A DNA stretch of 64,000 nt from Actinostola sp. cb2023 (Eukaryota > Cnidaria > Anthozoa > Actiniaria > Actinostolidae), in contig JAUJYZ010001058.1 in the NCBI GenBank assembly GCA_033675265.1, forward strand, positions 124,001 to 188,000. Direction: 5' to 3'. Positions 47,336-59,550 of this stretch are shown here, in pieces. A program made the translations under genes and the position numbers. Every line of letters starts with the position of its first letter. Within the stretch, counting starts at the first letter, position 1. A model generated the notes under the pieces. It did not search any database, was not told the DNA's origin, and saw only the letters and a list, made by a program, of their open reading frames with translations.

Positions 47336-47730
47336 AAACTTGGCATTCCTTATATTGTATTGCAATTATTGTTATACACTTGTACGGGGTGTTATAACCA
47401 GTCCTCTATTCTTTCAATGCTGTATCTAGTATATCATTAACTTACTGGCAACCATACCAATGTATTCTATCCATTTTTTCATACTTATATGACTCGGGAA
47501 TCAGTACATCTCGTGTATTGTGGAGTTAGCTAGCTAGTTACAACCATCTTTTTAAAGAGTAACAACAAATTAATTATATTATTGTAAATCCTGTGGTATT
47601 GGAAAATAAATTGAATTGAATTGAATTGAACAAAAACAAAGTACAAAAATGTACATCGATTCAGTCTACAAAAACAATTTATATGAAAACTTGAGCTGTG
47701 GTCTACAGCTAGATTGACTGGCTGAAACAA
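47336..47730. other. No gene recognised
   Basis: AT-rich DNA with a short GAATT run at 47613-47630. Confidence 0.4.
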
Positions 47731-48222
47731 CCAATTAAAGTGCATGGCTGTACATAACTATTAATAATAATATACTAATCACTGCTAAAAAACCATAACC
47801 ATTTAGCAAAGGATAAAGTGACTTATGGGTTGTATATACCATCTACCAACTACCAATTAAAGTGCATGGCTGTACATAACTATTAATAATACTGATACTA
47901 ATCACTGCTAAAAAACCATAACCAAAGGATAAAGTGACTTATGGGTAGTATATACCATCTACAAACTACCAATTAAAGTGCATGGCTGTACATACATGTA
48001 ACTATTAATAATAATATACTAATCACTTCTAAAAAACCATAACCATTTAGCAAAGGATAAAGTGACTTATGGGTTGTATATACCATCTACAAACTACCAA
48101 TTAAAGTGCATGGCTGTACATAACTATTAATAATAATATACTAATCACTTCTAAAAAACCATAACCAAAGGATAAAGTGACTTATGGGTAGTATATACCA
48201 TCTACAAACTACCAATTTATTT
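47731..48222. repeat. Tandem repeat of 110-125 bp, about 4 copies
   Basis: Each copy contains ACCAATTAAAGTGCATGGCT, GTACATAACTATTAATAATA and AGGATAAAGTGACTTATGGG. Alternate copies carry or lack CATTTAGCA, which suggests a two-copy higher-order unit. Confidence 0.9.
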
Positions 48223-48312
48223 ATTTATTATAATTAAGCACTGGTTATATCAACATGCCATGCGATATAGCTAATAATGACTTTAATCAGCTTTTCCACT
48301 AGGTGGCTCTTC

Positions 48313-48597
48313 AGCTAATTGCATAATCGTTGTCGGGTTGAAAATCATGAAAGCTATGACCAAAAGGAATTCTGGGAAATTAAAATTCTCAAATATATAA
48401 CACCGTCAAATCATCGACCTTTTTATCCAGACTTGTAGGATCTTATAGTTAAATAGCTCATATAGTTTCAAAACTACGAGAACATTGAATATATATCTGC
48501 ATGTAATGCGGGTCATGAACTGATTTCCCTTCCATCCTTGCGGTCTCAGCTTCTATGATTTATAATTTTCAACCCGACAACGATTATGCAATTAGCT
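48313..48597. mobile_element. Palindromic element (foldback/MITE)
   Basis: The left arm AGCTAATTGCATAATCGTTG, then TCGGGTTGAAAAT, pairs with ATTTTCAACCCGA and CAACGATTATGCAATTAGCT. Arms are about 45 bp with a unique centre. Confidence 0.8.
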
Positions 48598-48604
48598 ATA
48601 TACA

Positions 48605-48960
48605 GTCATTCTCAAAAAAGTTGTCCTGGTCCCGGTTGCACGAAAGATGAAATAGCGCTATCCACCGGATAAGTCTTACCCAACGGATAAAATGTATTGG
48701 ATAACTGCGTCAGTTTTATCCATTGGAAAAGACATAACCGGTGGATAGCGCTATTCACCTTTCGTGCACCCGGGACCAGGTGAATAGACTACAATACTAC
48801 AATAAAGTCACGTGATTCATTGTGTTTTCAATTCCAGCGCGCGGAACTGCGAGTTGATACCAGCGCCATTACATAGTTCTCACAATACATGTATACTACA
48901 ATGAAAGTCACGTGATTAATTACGTGACTTTATTGTAGTATTGTGGTCTTTTCGCAGGAA
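48605..48960. repeat. Inverted copy of the 4-kb dispersed repeat, split by a MITE
   Basis: CAGTCATTCTCAAAAAAGTT at 48605 and ACAATACTACAATAAAGTCA downstream are the complement of sequence at about 4050-4110. A palindromic insert lies between them at 48626-48780. Confidence 0.75.
48626..48780. mobile_element. MITE with CCTGGTCCCGGTTGCACGAA ends
   Basis: The ends pair with TTCGTGCACCCGGGACCAGG. Inner arms AATAGCGCTATCCACCGG and CCGGTGGATAGCGCTATT continue the palindrome. It is inserted into the dispersed repeat at 48605-48960. Confidence 0.8.
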
Positions 48961-49304
48961 CTTTTGCGAGTCAGTGTCATAGTCAGTCGGCATTACATTC
49001 AGTAATCTGGACAATGCCATTGATTACAAAATTTTGCATCTCAAATTGACCAAAATTGCACGACGCGAAGTTCAATTAATTAATCATATTCATTTTGAAA
49101 TCTTTTCAAATCACGTTATATTGACTTGGTATTGTAGAATAATTTTGATGCCTAAAATACAACTCTTTCATTAAATCATGAAGAACGTTTGAATTTAATT
49201 TAGACATTAAAAAAATTGGTGCAATTAAGTCAGTCATGTCGCACCATTTTTAGCCAATCAGATTGCAGGATTTACTAGTGATTTCAAAATGACAAAATAA
49301 TAAT

Positions 49305-49441
<137 letters not shown>

Positions 49442-50299
49442 GAGTATTTATATAGCGCATCCTGGAACTGCACGGAGCCATCGCGCGTTTGAAACATTTT
49501 TTCTTTCAAACTTTTCCCTTGTTTTGGATGTTGTTTTGACTTTGTTATTGTAAAAAAGCAAATCGCAAGCGGTTTTCCATTGTCTGTACTCTTATTGACA
49601 ATGGATTTGACGCCACAAAATGTTCAAAACCGCATTGCAGTGAAACCACTCGCCGAATAAATGAATCAATGAACTGAATCAATGAATGAATATTACAAAA
49701 GCCCTCCCTCTTCATATTTTAAATGGCCAGTTTAATGCTGGTTATGACAGACCAAAGGAGAAAATACTATATCGTAGCCTAACTAACTGCTTTTATCAGT
49801 GATATATCTCACGGATATTTTAATATCCGCTGTCTTCTGTGCTTAAGATATATGAATAAGATAACACGTCATGACAACGGGTAGCTTTGTCGCACCACTA
49901 TAGTTCAAGTACAACAATCAGCAGACAGACTAATCCACCAAACTGAGGTATTTGCAGCGATACTGGATTTAAAAACACGTGACAAGCAATTGACTGTGTA
50001 GAACTGTTGCTATAGAGAGGGATTGGCTAGTTGATTGGATTTACACAAACATTAAGCGGATTGATTACCGCTCCTCCCACACACCAAGCCGGATCTGTCA
50101 CGATAGATCGATCAGTGATTATTGAAGCTGATGTCCATGAAACACTGTTCGCCAAGCGATAAACGGAATAAAAACATAAAACTCACCTTAATTGCTTGGA
50201 TGGGTATCAGTTATTTACTTTTATTCGTTTGCTTATTGTTGATTCCTAACAATACAATACATGCACTTTATTAACTCGTCCCCGAGGGGAATTTCAGAA
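49442..50299. other. No gene recognised
   Basis: Unassigned DNA with no conserved exon visible. Confidence 0.4.
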
Positions 50300-50426
50300 T
50301 TTATATATTTAACAATTATTCCACGAAATCGAGTCGTACTTGACCTGATAGCCAACGAGGCGCCAGCAGAGTTGGCCCTCAGTCATGTATGATGAGATTG
50401 AGTGGAATAATTGTTAAATATATAAA
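50300..50426. mobile_element. Short palindromic element
   Basis: Arms TTATATATTTAACAATTATT then CCAC pair with GTGG then AATAATTGTTAAATATATAA. The centre is about 75 bp of GC-richer sequence. Confidence 0.7.
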
Positions 50427-50620
50427 GACAACCACTGGATTGTGAGAAATATAGCATTTGTTTTTATTTTTAGTTCGGCAAAACCGGTCTGCCAATGTTG
50501 AAAATCTCCAACTTTCTCTACTCACGGTATATGAGCTGATAGCCTACTAGTAGAGTAGCCAATCAGAGCGCGCGTTTGCTCATATCCAGTGCCGGGTTGT
50601 CTATATATAATAAATATATA

Positions 50621-50752
50621 TATACCTAACCAAAAAAATTCTGCAACTTTGGATATATACATGTATGTCTTTTGTTTCTCTATAGTTTTTTCTTCGAGAA
50701 CAAAGGATATGTATATATCTTAAAGTTGCAGAATTTTTTTGGTTAGGTATAT
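50621..50752. mobile_element. Palindromic element with TATACCTAACCAAAAAAATT ends
   Basis: The inverted repeats of about 40 bp continue as CTGCAACTTTGGATATATAC on the left. It is flanked by TATA-rich DNA. Confidence 0.8.
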
Positions 50753-50981
50753 GTAGAATAAAGGTATATATATATATATATAGAAGGCCTAGTTGGCCGA
50801 AACGTTTAACATTAAAGTCTGTGGACCAGCAAGTAGTTCGTTGATGTTTTTTCTCTACTGATTTACAATATTTTCTACACCGACGTCCTGTATCAACTAG
50901 AAAAGAAGGAACCGTGAACGAAAATGCTGTAGGTATACGTAGGATCTGTAAAAGATCCGCTAATCAGCTATACATATGGCA

Positions 50982-51733
50982 AACATGAAATTCAAGAAAG
51001 GCTGATACTACGTAGCGTGAAATAAAAACTTAACACAACAACAACATGATAGAGCAAGAGAGAGCCAGGATCGGCAACCGTAGACAGCTGTTTCGTCTTT
51101 TTTGGGACTCCTCAGTACGGTGTAGCAAGAGCAACAAACGCCAACTTAAAAAGCCAATGTATGTTACTTGCGCATCGACTCTGAAACTCAACCAGCTCAA
51201 ATTTAGAAACCCACCGATTGGCTCACACCACAACACGTGCGGTTATATGGTCCAAAGGGCAAGAAACCAAAATATCATGTCGTTGTCGTGTTAAACCTAG
51301 GTGTGGATGGACAAAACCAATCCTACACGGAATGCATAGCCAAACTATGCTAAAAATTTACAGCATCTCGGATCTAAAAAGATCTACGGTCCAAAACATG
51401 AAAACATGAAAATATAGACTAGAAAAGAAGGATATTTTACATGATATTTTGGTTTCTTGCCCTTTGGACCATATAACCGCACGTGTTGTGGTGTGAGCCA
51501 ATCGGTGGGTTTCTAAATTTGAGCTGGTTGAGTTTCAGAGTCGATGCGCAAGTAACATACATTGGCTTTTTAAGTTGGCGTTTGTTGCTCTTGCTACACC
51601 GTACTGAGGAGTCCCAAAAAGGACGAAACAGCTGTCTACGGTTGCCGATCCTGGCTCTCTCTTGCTCTATCATGTTGTTGTTGTGTTAAGTTTTTATTTC
51701 TACGTAGTATCAGCCTTTCTTGAATTTCATGTT
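50982..51733. repeat. Large inverted repeat, arms of about 295 bp
   Basis: The left arm (50982-51280) and right arm (51439-51733) are near-perfect complements, with differences only near 51014-51020, 51100 and the tips. The centre of about 160 bp is unique. Each arm reads the same frame starting MIEQERARIGNRRQLF. It is not recognised as a known protein. Confidence 0.92.
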
Positions 51734-54097
51734 CTCCTGTATCAAGACTGATCCTACTCGCTAGTGGCATCGTTGTTGGCGAACCTACTATTTTTCTCTA
51801 CTATATATATATACACTCGAATATTGCAGAAACGTTGTAGTATACATTTATACAAATATACAAATATATAATGAAATGCAAAATGTTAAACATGCTAAAA
51901 TACAACTGTTTAAGCACAAAATAGTGCTGAAAATTATTGCTGGTTTCAACTGTGAAAAGCAAATCAACTAAGAAAACCTATAAAGTGGATGGTTATTCAT
52001 TGAACAAAGTTTTGATATTTAACGACTTTTTTGTAGTATTGCACTTGTTTTAAAGTCTGTCATTCGGTCTACTGGTCACGAAAGCATCCGTGCAAAACTT
52101 CGGCCATTCCGTTTTTCTTTGATTACGGAGACTGGGAGATTACAAAGAGCAAAGAACAAAAAAGTCGAGTCATTTTGTTTTTGTATTAAATAAAAAAAAG
52201 AAGAATGAAACTGCGATGACCAACTGATTCCTTACTCATTTTCTTTTCAAAACCAAGATTGCCTAAAAAAGAATAGAAAAATGCTACCAAAATAAGCTGG
52301 CTCATCTTCTTTTGTGTTTCTTTAAAAGGAAGCCATGTCAGTTCAAATTCTTACTTTTAATCTGCATGGAAGACTCCGTGAAATGGTATACCTTTATCCT
52401 TCGTATCACGTGGGTAGAAGGAAACGCTTATCTCACGTTACAATATCTCACCGTGATATCAGAGACTTTTATAAGGAATATGGTGGTCCCACAACTAGCA
52501 AACCATGCAGTAGCTATAGGAGGCATATATCATGAAGCTCACAATATACATTACACAAACAAGAATATTATCCGACTCCCGATAATGACGAAAAGTCACC
52601 GGACCCGGTGGTCGTTTGTGCTTTTTCAAAGCAAATACTAAAATGAAGTGGATTGGGTATTTTATCTTTTCAGGCTTCATTTTGAAATAACGAAGAACAA
52701 AAAATAACTCGACTTTTTTGGCTTTTGGTAGTTCTCAGTAGAAATTAAGGCCAAATCATAATCGTGCACGAACGCGGCCTTCATATCCTCCATATTCAGT
52801 TGATTGATTTTATTATACAAATAAAGCTTCATTTCGTTAGCGCGTTTTTGAAAAAAAATGAAGTGAAATTATCACGTAGGTTTTTCATTTGCTGCAATTT
52901 GGCGTAAATCTACTGTACAATAAACACTGTTTTGTTCGTCAAACTGTAAAGGAAACCTTTTCTTTGATAAGCTGAATGTCAAAACCCTGACCCTATCTAA
53001 GGATGACACATTGGAAAATTCATACCCTTTCCAAGGATTTGTCACTGAAATATAGACCCAATTTAAGGAAAAAGTTAATAGTATTCCTTTGTAAATCACT
53101 AATGTCAGAAGTGCATACGCTGGCTGTTACGCTAAGCTGCGGAATTTTTAGTCATAATAAAAAAAGTGTACCCAAATTAAAGAATATAGCATATATATAA
53201 CGAACATATCATGGCACGAGAAACCTTTCGAGTTGAGCTTCTTAAAACATTAATTACTTGAGTTTTTGTCCTTTCGCCGTTCAGTTCGTACGTGTTGCCG
53301 GATGACTTGCTTTAATAGCTAGGTTCTAGTTAGCTTTAGTTTTAGAATATAGTTTTTTTACATTGTTATATTGTAAGTTATTCTATTTTATCATGCTTAT
53401 AAATTTCTCTCTGTCGCGCGCATTTTTGCAACGAGAATTTTACTCTTTTTGGCTTTTGTAGCGTGCTTTTAGCGCGTGTATTTTTTAATTAAAAATAAAC
53501 TACTAGTTTGCGTACTTATTGATGGCAATGTGGGGAATGTTTAAGTGCTATAAATTACTCATAAAACGGGTGATTTCTAAGGATAATTAATAGCAATTTA
53601 GGTATAACTTTCCGTCACATATTGCTACCGTAGCTATCTACTTCACAAGGCTACACTTTCTCTGTCGGTAAAAAGTGTTTCCCCAATCAGTCGTCCGTGT
53701 CAATGGCGGAACAGTCTTGCTACTTACGTCATATAGTCAGTAAATACACAACAGACATTATTGTAAAGGTTGAAAGTTAAAACTAAGAATAAATATCAAC
53801 TGCTTTCTGTGCGGTAGGCTTAGACCGTGTTTATCCACTTTACCAAGGTACACATCAGAAAACTAAGCTCAAACTGGCAAACCGCAACAGATTTCTACCA
53901 AGGTTTGGTAACTCGTTTATTTCAGTAAACCACCACGTCAACACGGCTTTCTATTAGTGTACAATGCCGTATAGCCGGATGCTCCGGCATGCCTCGTAGT
54001 GCTTCGATGAACTTTGGGTAGCGAAATTCAGGCTTTTCTCGTTAGGAGACGAAAATAAATCACTTTTTCGTTATGGCTGCGTCTTTGTATGAAGCCT
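51734..54097. other. No gene confirmed
   Basis: Mostly AT-rich DNA. A plus-strand frame at 52335-52535 reads MSVQILTFNLHGRLREMVYL and then YPSYHVGRRKR. It looks more protein-like than its surroundings but has no recognised family. It sits between weak inverted repeats (AAAAAAGTCGAGT near 52168 and ACTCGACTTTTTT near 52708), so it could be a decayed transposon. Confidence 0.35.
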
Positions 54098-54500
54098 TGA
54101 CAAGGAAGACTTGCTCGTGTAGACGACAAAAACATCGCCAATTTTTCCTTCACAAGGAAGACTTGCTCGTGTAGACGACAAAAATATCGCCAATTCTTCC
54201 TTGTCAAGGAAAACTTGCTCGTGTAGACGACAAAAACATCGCCAATTTTTCCTTCACAAGGAAGACTTGCTCGTGTAGACGACAAAAATATCGCCAATTC
54301 TTCCTTGTCAAGGAAAACTTGCTCGTGTAGATGACAAAAACATCGCCAATTTTTCCTTGTCAAGGAAAGCTTGCTCGTGTCCGTAGATGACAAAAACATC
54401 GCCAATTTTTCCTTGTCAAGGAAAACTTGCTCGTGTAGATGACAAAAATTTCAGTGTCAATTTTTCCTTGTCAAGGAGAACTTGTTCGTGTAGATGAGGC
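54098..54500. repeat. 52-bp tandem repeat, about 8 copies
   Basis: Each copy has CTTGCTCGTGTAGAYGACAA, AAAYATCGCCAATTTTTCCT and TGTCAAGGAAAA or TCACAAGGAAGA variants. The 125-codon minus-strand frame is repeat translation. Confidence 0.92.
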
Positions 54501-56489
54501 TTAATACTGGCAGAAACTTTTCAAACTCACGATCATTAATAATTCTTGAGGACAAAACATAGGAAATCACCACTGTGAGTCTAAGCAGGTTTGGATATGT
54601 GATCTTAATTAGCATATAACAATTTGGTCATCTTTAACTTTGAATTTCTCCAAGAATTATTAATGGTTTGAGAAGCTATATCAAACACTGGAAAGAGTTC
54701 TTCATCCAATTTCAAAACACCTTGAAGTTAGTTAAAAACAACCTGGCTGTGACTCGTTGTTTTCAATCCACTTCTCGATGTTTTGAAATCGGAGGAAAAT
54801 TACCAAATAAGTCTTCACTCTAAGTAGAGTATTTATCATAGACTGCGCGGTTTCAAAATAATATTACTATTATTTCATATTCTTACGCCGGGCTCGCTCA
54901 GTGTCGGGTCCGCGGAATGGGTATTGAAATGTATGATCAGGCAGCGCTCTTCGTAGAAACTATCCGTATTGATACTTTAAAGTGAAGATTTAAACTCGAT
55001 TTCGTTCATTATCCTTTAATTCAAAGAAAATATATGTATTTTGAAAGAGTTATGATGATCGTGATACTCTACCGAAACATTCTCCGACTCACAGTTAACG
55101 AAACGATTTGCTCTTCAGTTAGCAAACTGATAGTTAAAACTGAAGCAATACTATATAGTTTAGTAGATTATTGAGATTTTGTTAATTTTCATCGGAATAT
55201 ACAGTCATTCTCGACCGCAAGGTTTTAAATTGTCCATCACATGGTGAATAATGACACATAGACACAAACGTCTGGCCAACTCGCCTGCTAGTTGTAACAT
55301 AGAGAAATGACTTACTTGTTTGTTTGTTTGTTTTGGTGACTTCTCTCTGTAAGTATGACTACCAACTTGCATTCCAGCTTATATACCGCAGCCACTCAAG
55401 ATCGCCGACACTCGGCGAGGAGGCACTTTGATTCACAACAATAAACCTACAATAGCTATAATAAGTGAACACAAATATACAAGACAGGTGTTACACTCTC
55501 ATCCAGGCGAGGAAAAAAACAGAAAATATAACTGATTAGAATAAAGCAAATTAGAGGCGGGATAGTTAATTGAACTAGACCTACTAGAGGTTGCCATAGC
55601 AACCATTGTGAAGGGTCACAAAACAAACTTTCCTGTCAGGAAAATTGTAAATGTTTTCTCATTCAAATATGGCTGTTGAGAAGAGTCTGTATATACCCCT
55701 CCCCCTCCCCCAAAGGAATAACCCACAAACATTTGAAGCAATAAAAGTGATCAACGATGACATCATTGTTGCAACGAGATAAAAGGGTTCCTAATTAAAT
55801 TCGAATGACGCGAGATTTCAATAGGAGATCATCATTCAAAGTATAGTATTGCGTGCGTCAAGCTGTACCTTACTGTTCTGTATTTGCTTCGTATCACGAC
55901 TTGAACACTGGCTATAATTCAGCACTGAACCAACGCTTTCAGTTGTTCAACTAGCTGGATATTCTTCTATAATTTGCGAGTATTTATTGTTCCCTCTTGT
56001 AACACAGTGCCAAATGAAAGTATGGGTTTTTGAGATGATTACAATTGCAAAATATATTTCTGCAAATTAAGAAAACTAATTTTCTAGTAAGTGTTTTTTC
56101 ATGACTTTTGGCTATCGCCGGGAAAAGATAATAGTTCATAAAATAGATGAACTCGCTTCAATATCAATACAGAAAAAGATTCTAGCGCGGTTCAGTAGAT
56201 GGAGTGTTGAAGTAGGTGGGCGAAACTCTGGTCCAATATTCCGTTAAAATACCAAATAAATATTTCAAAAGAAATACAATATTCTAAAGTTGTCGGTGAC
56301 TTGAAAGCCATTGTGCAAATCAATATTCTGATATCAAATCAAGATCTGAATATAACTGGTGATTTCTCAGGTCTTTGACGTCATTCACACGCACAGATAC
56401 CGTACTTGTAAAGATTGAGATTACATTTGTTTGGACAATTTTCTTAATGTCTCAGCAATTTATAATTATGTGAGTCAAATGACGTATCA
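54501..56489. other. No gene recognised; one short inverted repeat
   Basis: An imperfect inverted repeat spans about 54526-54672 (CATTAATAATTCTTGAG against CCAAGAATTATTAATG). CAGTCATTCTCGACCGCAAG at about 55203 resembles one end of the dispersed repeat at 4 and 48.6 kb. No exon is seen. Confidence 0.4.
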
Positions 56490-56633
56490 ATGGACAAAAT
56501 TGGTCCTAGACTTGATGCGAAAGCGTTGTCTAGTAATAAACGTAGACGAAAAGCCGTCAGAGCTGTCGACAAAGTGCTAAGAAAGAAAATATTGGTTGAA
56601 ATCACTGACGGCTCACAGTTTGCCGGGAAACGA
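56490..56633 (+). CDS. Possible first exon of an LSM-fold protein (NAA38/LSM-like)
   Basis: ATG at 56490 opens 48 codons ending at the consensus donor GTGAGT (56634). The end of the frame, KVLRKKILVEITDGSQFAG, resembles the Sm1 start of LSM domains, where a basic helix is followed by a TDG turn. NAA38, the auxiliary subunit of the NatC N-acetyltransferase, begins in a similar way. A TGACGT motif lies about 10 bp upstream. No matching second exon was found before the eEF2 kinase gene, and a large palindrome begins 50 bp into the putative intron. It may therefore be a broken copy or a chance frame. Confidence 0.33.
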
Positions 56634-56683
56634 GTGAGTTTCTATGGAAGAAAAAGAGTTCGTCTTTTGCTTTGCAGTCAATA

Positions 56684-57067
56684 GGCGACTTGCACTAAGA
56701 GGTCACGTGACCCCAACACCCTTAAATCGAACAGCAGTGTCAAAATGAACTCCAGAAATGAGAAGAGCACCTCGAAATTACTAAAAGGGCGAAGTTTCAG
56801 CGCATAATGTCTGACAGAGGAGAAATGACAAAAATAAATAAAATGGATCTTTTCTAAGATTTTGTTTGGAAAATGCATTTTCCAAACAAAATCTTAGAAA
56901 ACGATGGATTTTATTTTTAATGCCATTTCTCCTGTGTCAGACATTATGCGCTGAAACTTCACCCTTTTACTAATTTCCAGCTGCTCTTTTCATTTCTGGA
57001 GTTTATTTTGACACTGCTGTTCGATTTAAGGGTGTTGGGGTCACGTGACCTCTTAGTGCAAGTCGCC
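56684..57067. mobile_element. 384-bp palindrome without a loop, TA-flanked
   Basis: The arms of 192 bp meet at ATGCAT (56873-56878). The outer ends are GGCGACTTGCACTAAGAGGT and its complement. TA is at 56682-56683 and 57068-57069. Both arms carry GTCACGTGAC. Arm mismatches are few and scattered. Confidence 0.9.
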
Positions 57068-57842
57068 TATTGAACTGTTGTCGTCTCGTGCATGATAGAT
57101 AACATAACATGATAACATAACGTCATTCCCAGAGATTTTGTGAAGAAAAAAAAAGATAAATCAAGTGACTCATTCATGTGACACTGCACTTGTTTAAGAT
57201 TATGCTTTTAGTTGCTAGGCAACCGACGTGTAAAGAGGTAAACAGCGAGTTATTTTTTAAAATATTGTTGCCGCGGGGAAAAAAACACACACGCGTTGGT
57301 CACATTTTCGTCCCTTTTTTTTACCATAGAGTGCAAACACGTGCCCAGAGTGGAAAACGCGAATCATGGTTCAGGCAACATGTATACATTTTGTCTGCGC
57401 ATGCGTTAGAATTCTGATTGAAAGTGATTTGCCGCCATTTTCTTTGCAAATTGCACTGCGGTGGGAGATTTAGTGAGCGATCTTCGTCTCTAGAATGATG
57501 CTCAAGAAAAGATTTAAAAGGAAATCAATAGTCTGCCTACTTTTGTTTTGCTGTAGATGATTTTTTTCCGTATAGGGGTCGTAGATGATAAAATATCAAG
57601 GAACAAAATCTGCCAAAACAAGGAGTTATCCTAAAACCAGCTACATTGTCCTTTGGGTTTATTCTCATCGAAGATGATTTCAAGAGATACTTCACAGTGA
57701 ACGTTAGTACCGACACATTGAAGGTCACATTCTGTGAATTTGAGTTCTCTACATTCAAGTATTCTCAAAGTATTTTGCTCGGTTCAGTTGGGTATTTATC
57801 ATTTTTGCACGTGTTTTCCTAACATTCCTACCTAAAGTACAA

Positions 57843-58597
57843 CGCTGTGGCTATTTGACCGGCAGCCGGTCAATGACCTCAAAATACTATTTGACCGGCA
57901 GTTTTCAATTTTCGGAAATGTCTCCTATAAAAAAACAATCGTACTCGATTCAAAGTATTCTATCTTTATTTAGAAATGGTAGGCGATTATAGTTAGCGCT
58001 GTAATGTCGAACTAGCTCTATTTCTCTAGCCTGGGCATACTATGTAACGCGTAAATAAGTGACACTTCGAAAATATTACGACTCGATCGATCGATCGACC
58101 GGTCACGCTTCTCCAATTCCTAAATGACCGGCAGTTTTCAATTTTCGGAAATTTATCCCCCCAAAAAACAGTCGTACTCGATTCAAAGTATTTTATCTTT
58201 ATTTTTTTATCCTTATAATCGCCTACCATTTCTAAATAAAGATAGAATACTTTGAATCGAGTACGATTGTTTTCATTGGGGGGAGAAATTTCCGAAAATA
58301 TTCGACTGCCGGTCATTTAGGAATTGGAGAAGCGTGACCGGTCGATCGATCGATCGAGTCGTAATATTTTCGAAGTGTCACTTATTTACGCGTTACATAG
58401 TATGCCCAGGCTAGAGAAATAGAGCTAGTTCGACATTACAGCGCTAACTATAATCGCCTACCATTTCTAAATAAAGATAGAATACTTTGAATCGAGTACG
58501 ATTGTTTTTTTATAGGAGACATTTCCGAAAATTGAAAACTGCCGGTCAAATAGTATTTTGAGGTCATTGACCGGCTGCCGGTCAAATAGCCACAGCG
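57843..58597. repeat. Inner palindrome, arms of about 310 bp
   Basis: The left arm from CGCTGTGGCTATTTGACCGG is matched by CCGGTCAAATAGCCACAGCG. The centre (58168-58268) is itself an inverted repeat built from TCGTACTCGATTCAAAGTAT, so part of the arm is present four times. A GATCGATCGATCGA stretch lies in both arms. Confidence 0.88.
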
Positions 58598-59139
58598 AAA
58601 GTACAATACTTATTAACTAGCCCCCCAGCCGAAAATAGCACAAATTGACTTATTCTAAGCTTATTCTTTGCATTCGATAACTTATTTTAAGCTGAAAAAT
58701 TGTCCCTCGGTGTGAGATCGTATTATTTTGGTACTATGGTATCAGTACACTCTATTTGTTATGATTTTGACTGATTTTCATCGCTGGTGTATACCATATT
58801 ACAAACACTCTATGTGTTGAAGTTTATTGTAAAGGATAGCTAAATTCTTCATTTTTGTGGACTTTTTAGAATCAGCTGTAAACCGTTTGATATATAAAGT
58901 TTGATTCACATTGAGTTTTTATTCAGCATTGTGTTTGCGAATCGTTTATCTGAATTGGTGACGTGTCAAACTAAATTATAAGAAAACCTCTCTTAGTAGC
59001 TCACCCCCCAGCAATTTTCTTCCGTGATTTATTGCTTCACTCATGCTAGTTTCGAAAGGTCTTGTTTGTTGGAGTTGAAAAATTGTCCCTCTTGCTTTGC
59101 GGTGGATTTGAAGTGTCCAAGTATCACTCATTCACCTGA
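58598..59139. other. No gene recognised
   Basis: AT-rich interior of the outer foldback. Nothing coding is seen. Confidence 0.4.
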
Positions 59140-59550
59140 CTTCTCCGTAGGAATGTTGCCTTGTTTTGGCGGATTTTGTTCCATTATACGGAAAAAATAT
59201 CCACAGCACCACAAAAGTAGGCGAACTATTGATTTCCTTTCAATGATTTTCTAAAACTTCATTCTAGAGACGTAGATCGCTCACAAAATCTTCCACAGCA
59301 GTGCACTTGGCAAAACAATAGCGATACTTCATGTTTACAAACATTAACATTGTGATGTAAATGTGCCAACCATTTCCACAAAGACTTCTCACACGTTTTG
59401 TTTCAACAGCCAATCGATCTCTGGTTGGCACATCGTTGGCACATGAATGACAAAAGCTGAAGTATCGATTATGCAAATAGGTACTTTGAAATCTGAATCC
59501 AAACGCATGCGCAGACAAAATGTACACATGCTGGTTCAGGCTAGTAAGCC

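Larger units (their letters stand above)
57361..59550. repeat. Outer foldback with imperfect arms, about 2.2 kb
   Basis: The left segment 57361-57640 is matched in inverse by 59140-59550. Visible anchors are ACATTTTGTCTGCGCATGCG with its complement, CGTCTCTAGAATGA with its complement, and GGAACAAAATCYGCCAAAAC with its complement. Arms have diverged by indels. The interior includes the palindrome at 57843-58597. Confidence 0.7.

Noticed and set aside
54028..54405. 125-codon minus-strand frame
   Set aside because: It follows the 52-bp tandem repeat and shifts frame between units. No domain is recognisable.
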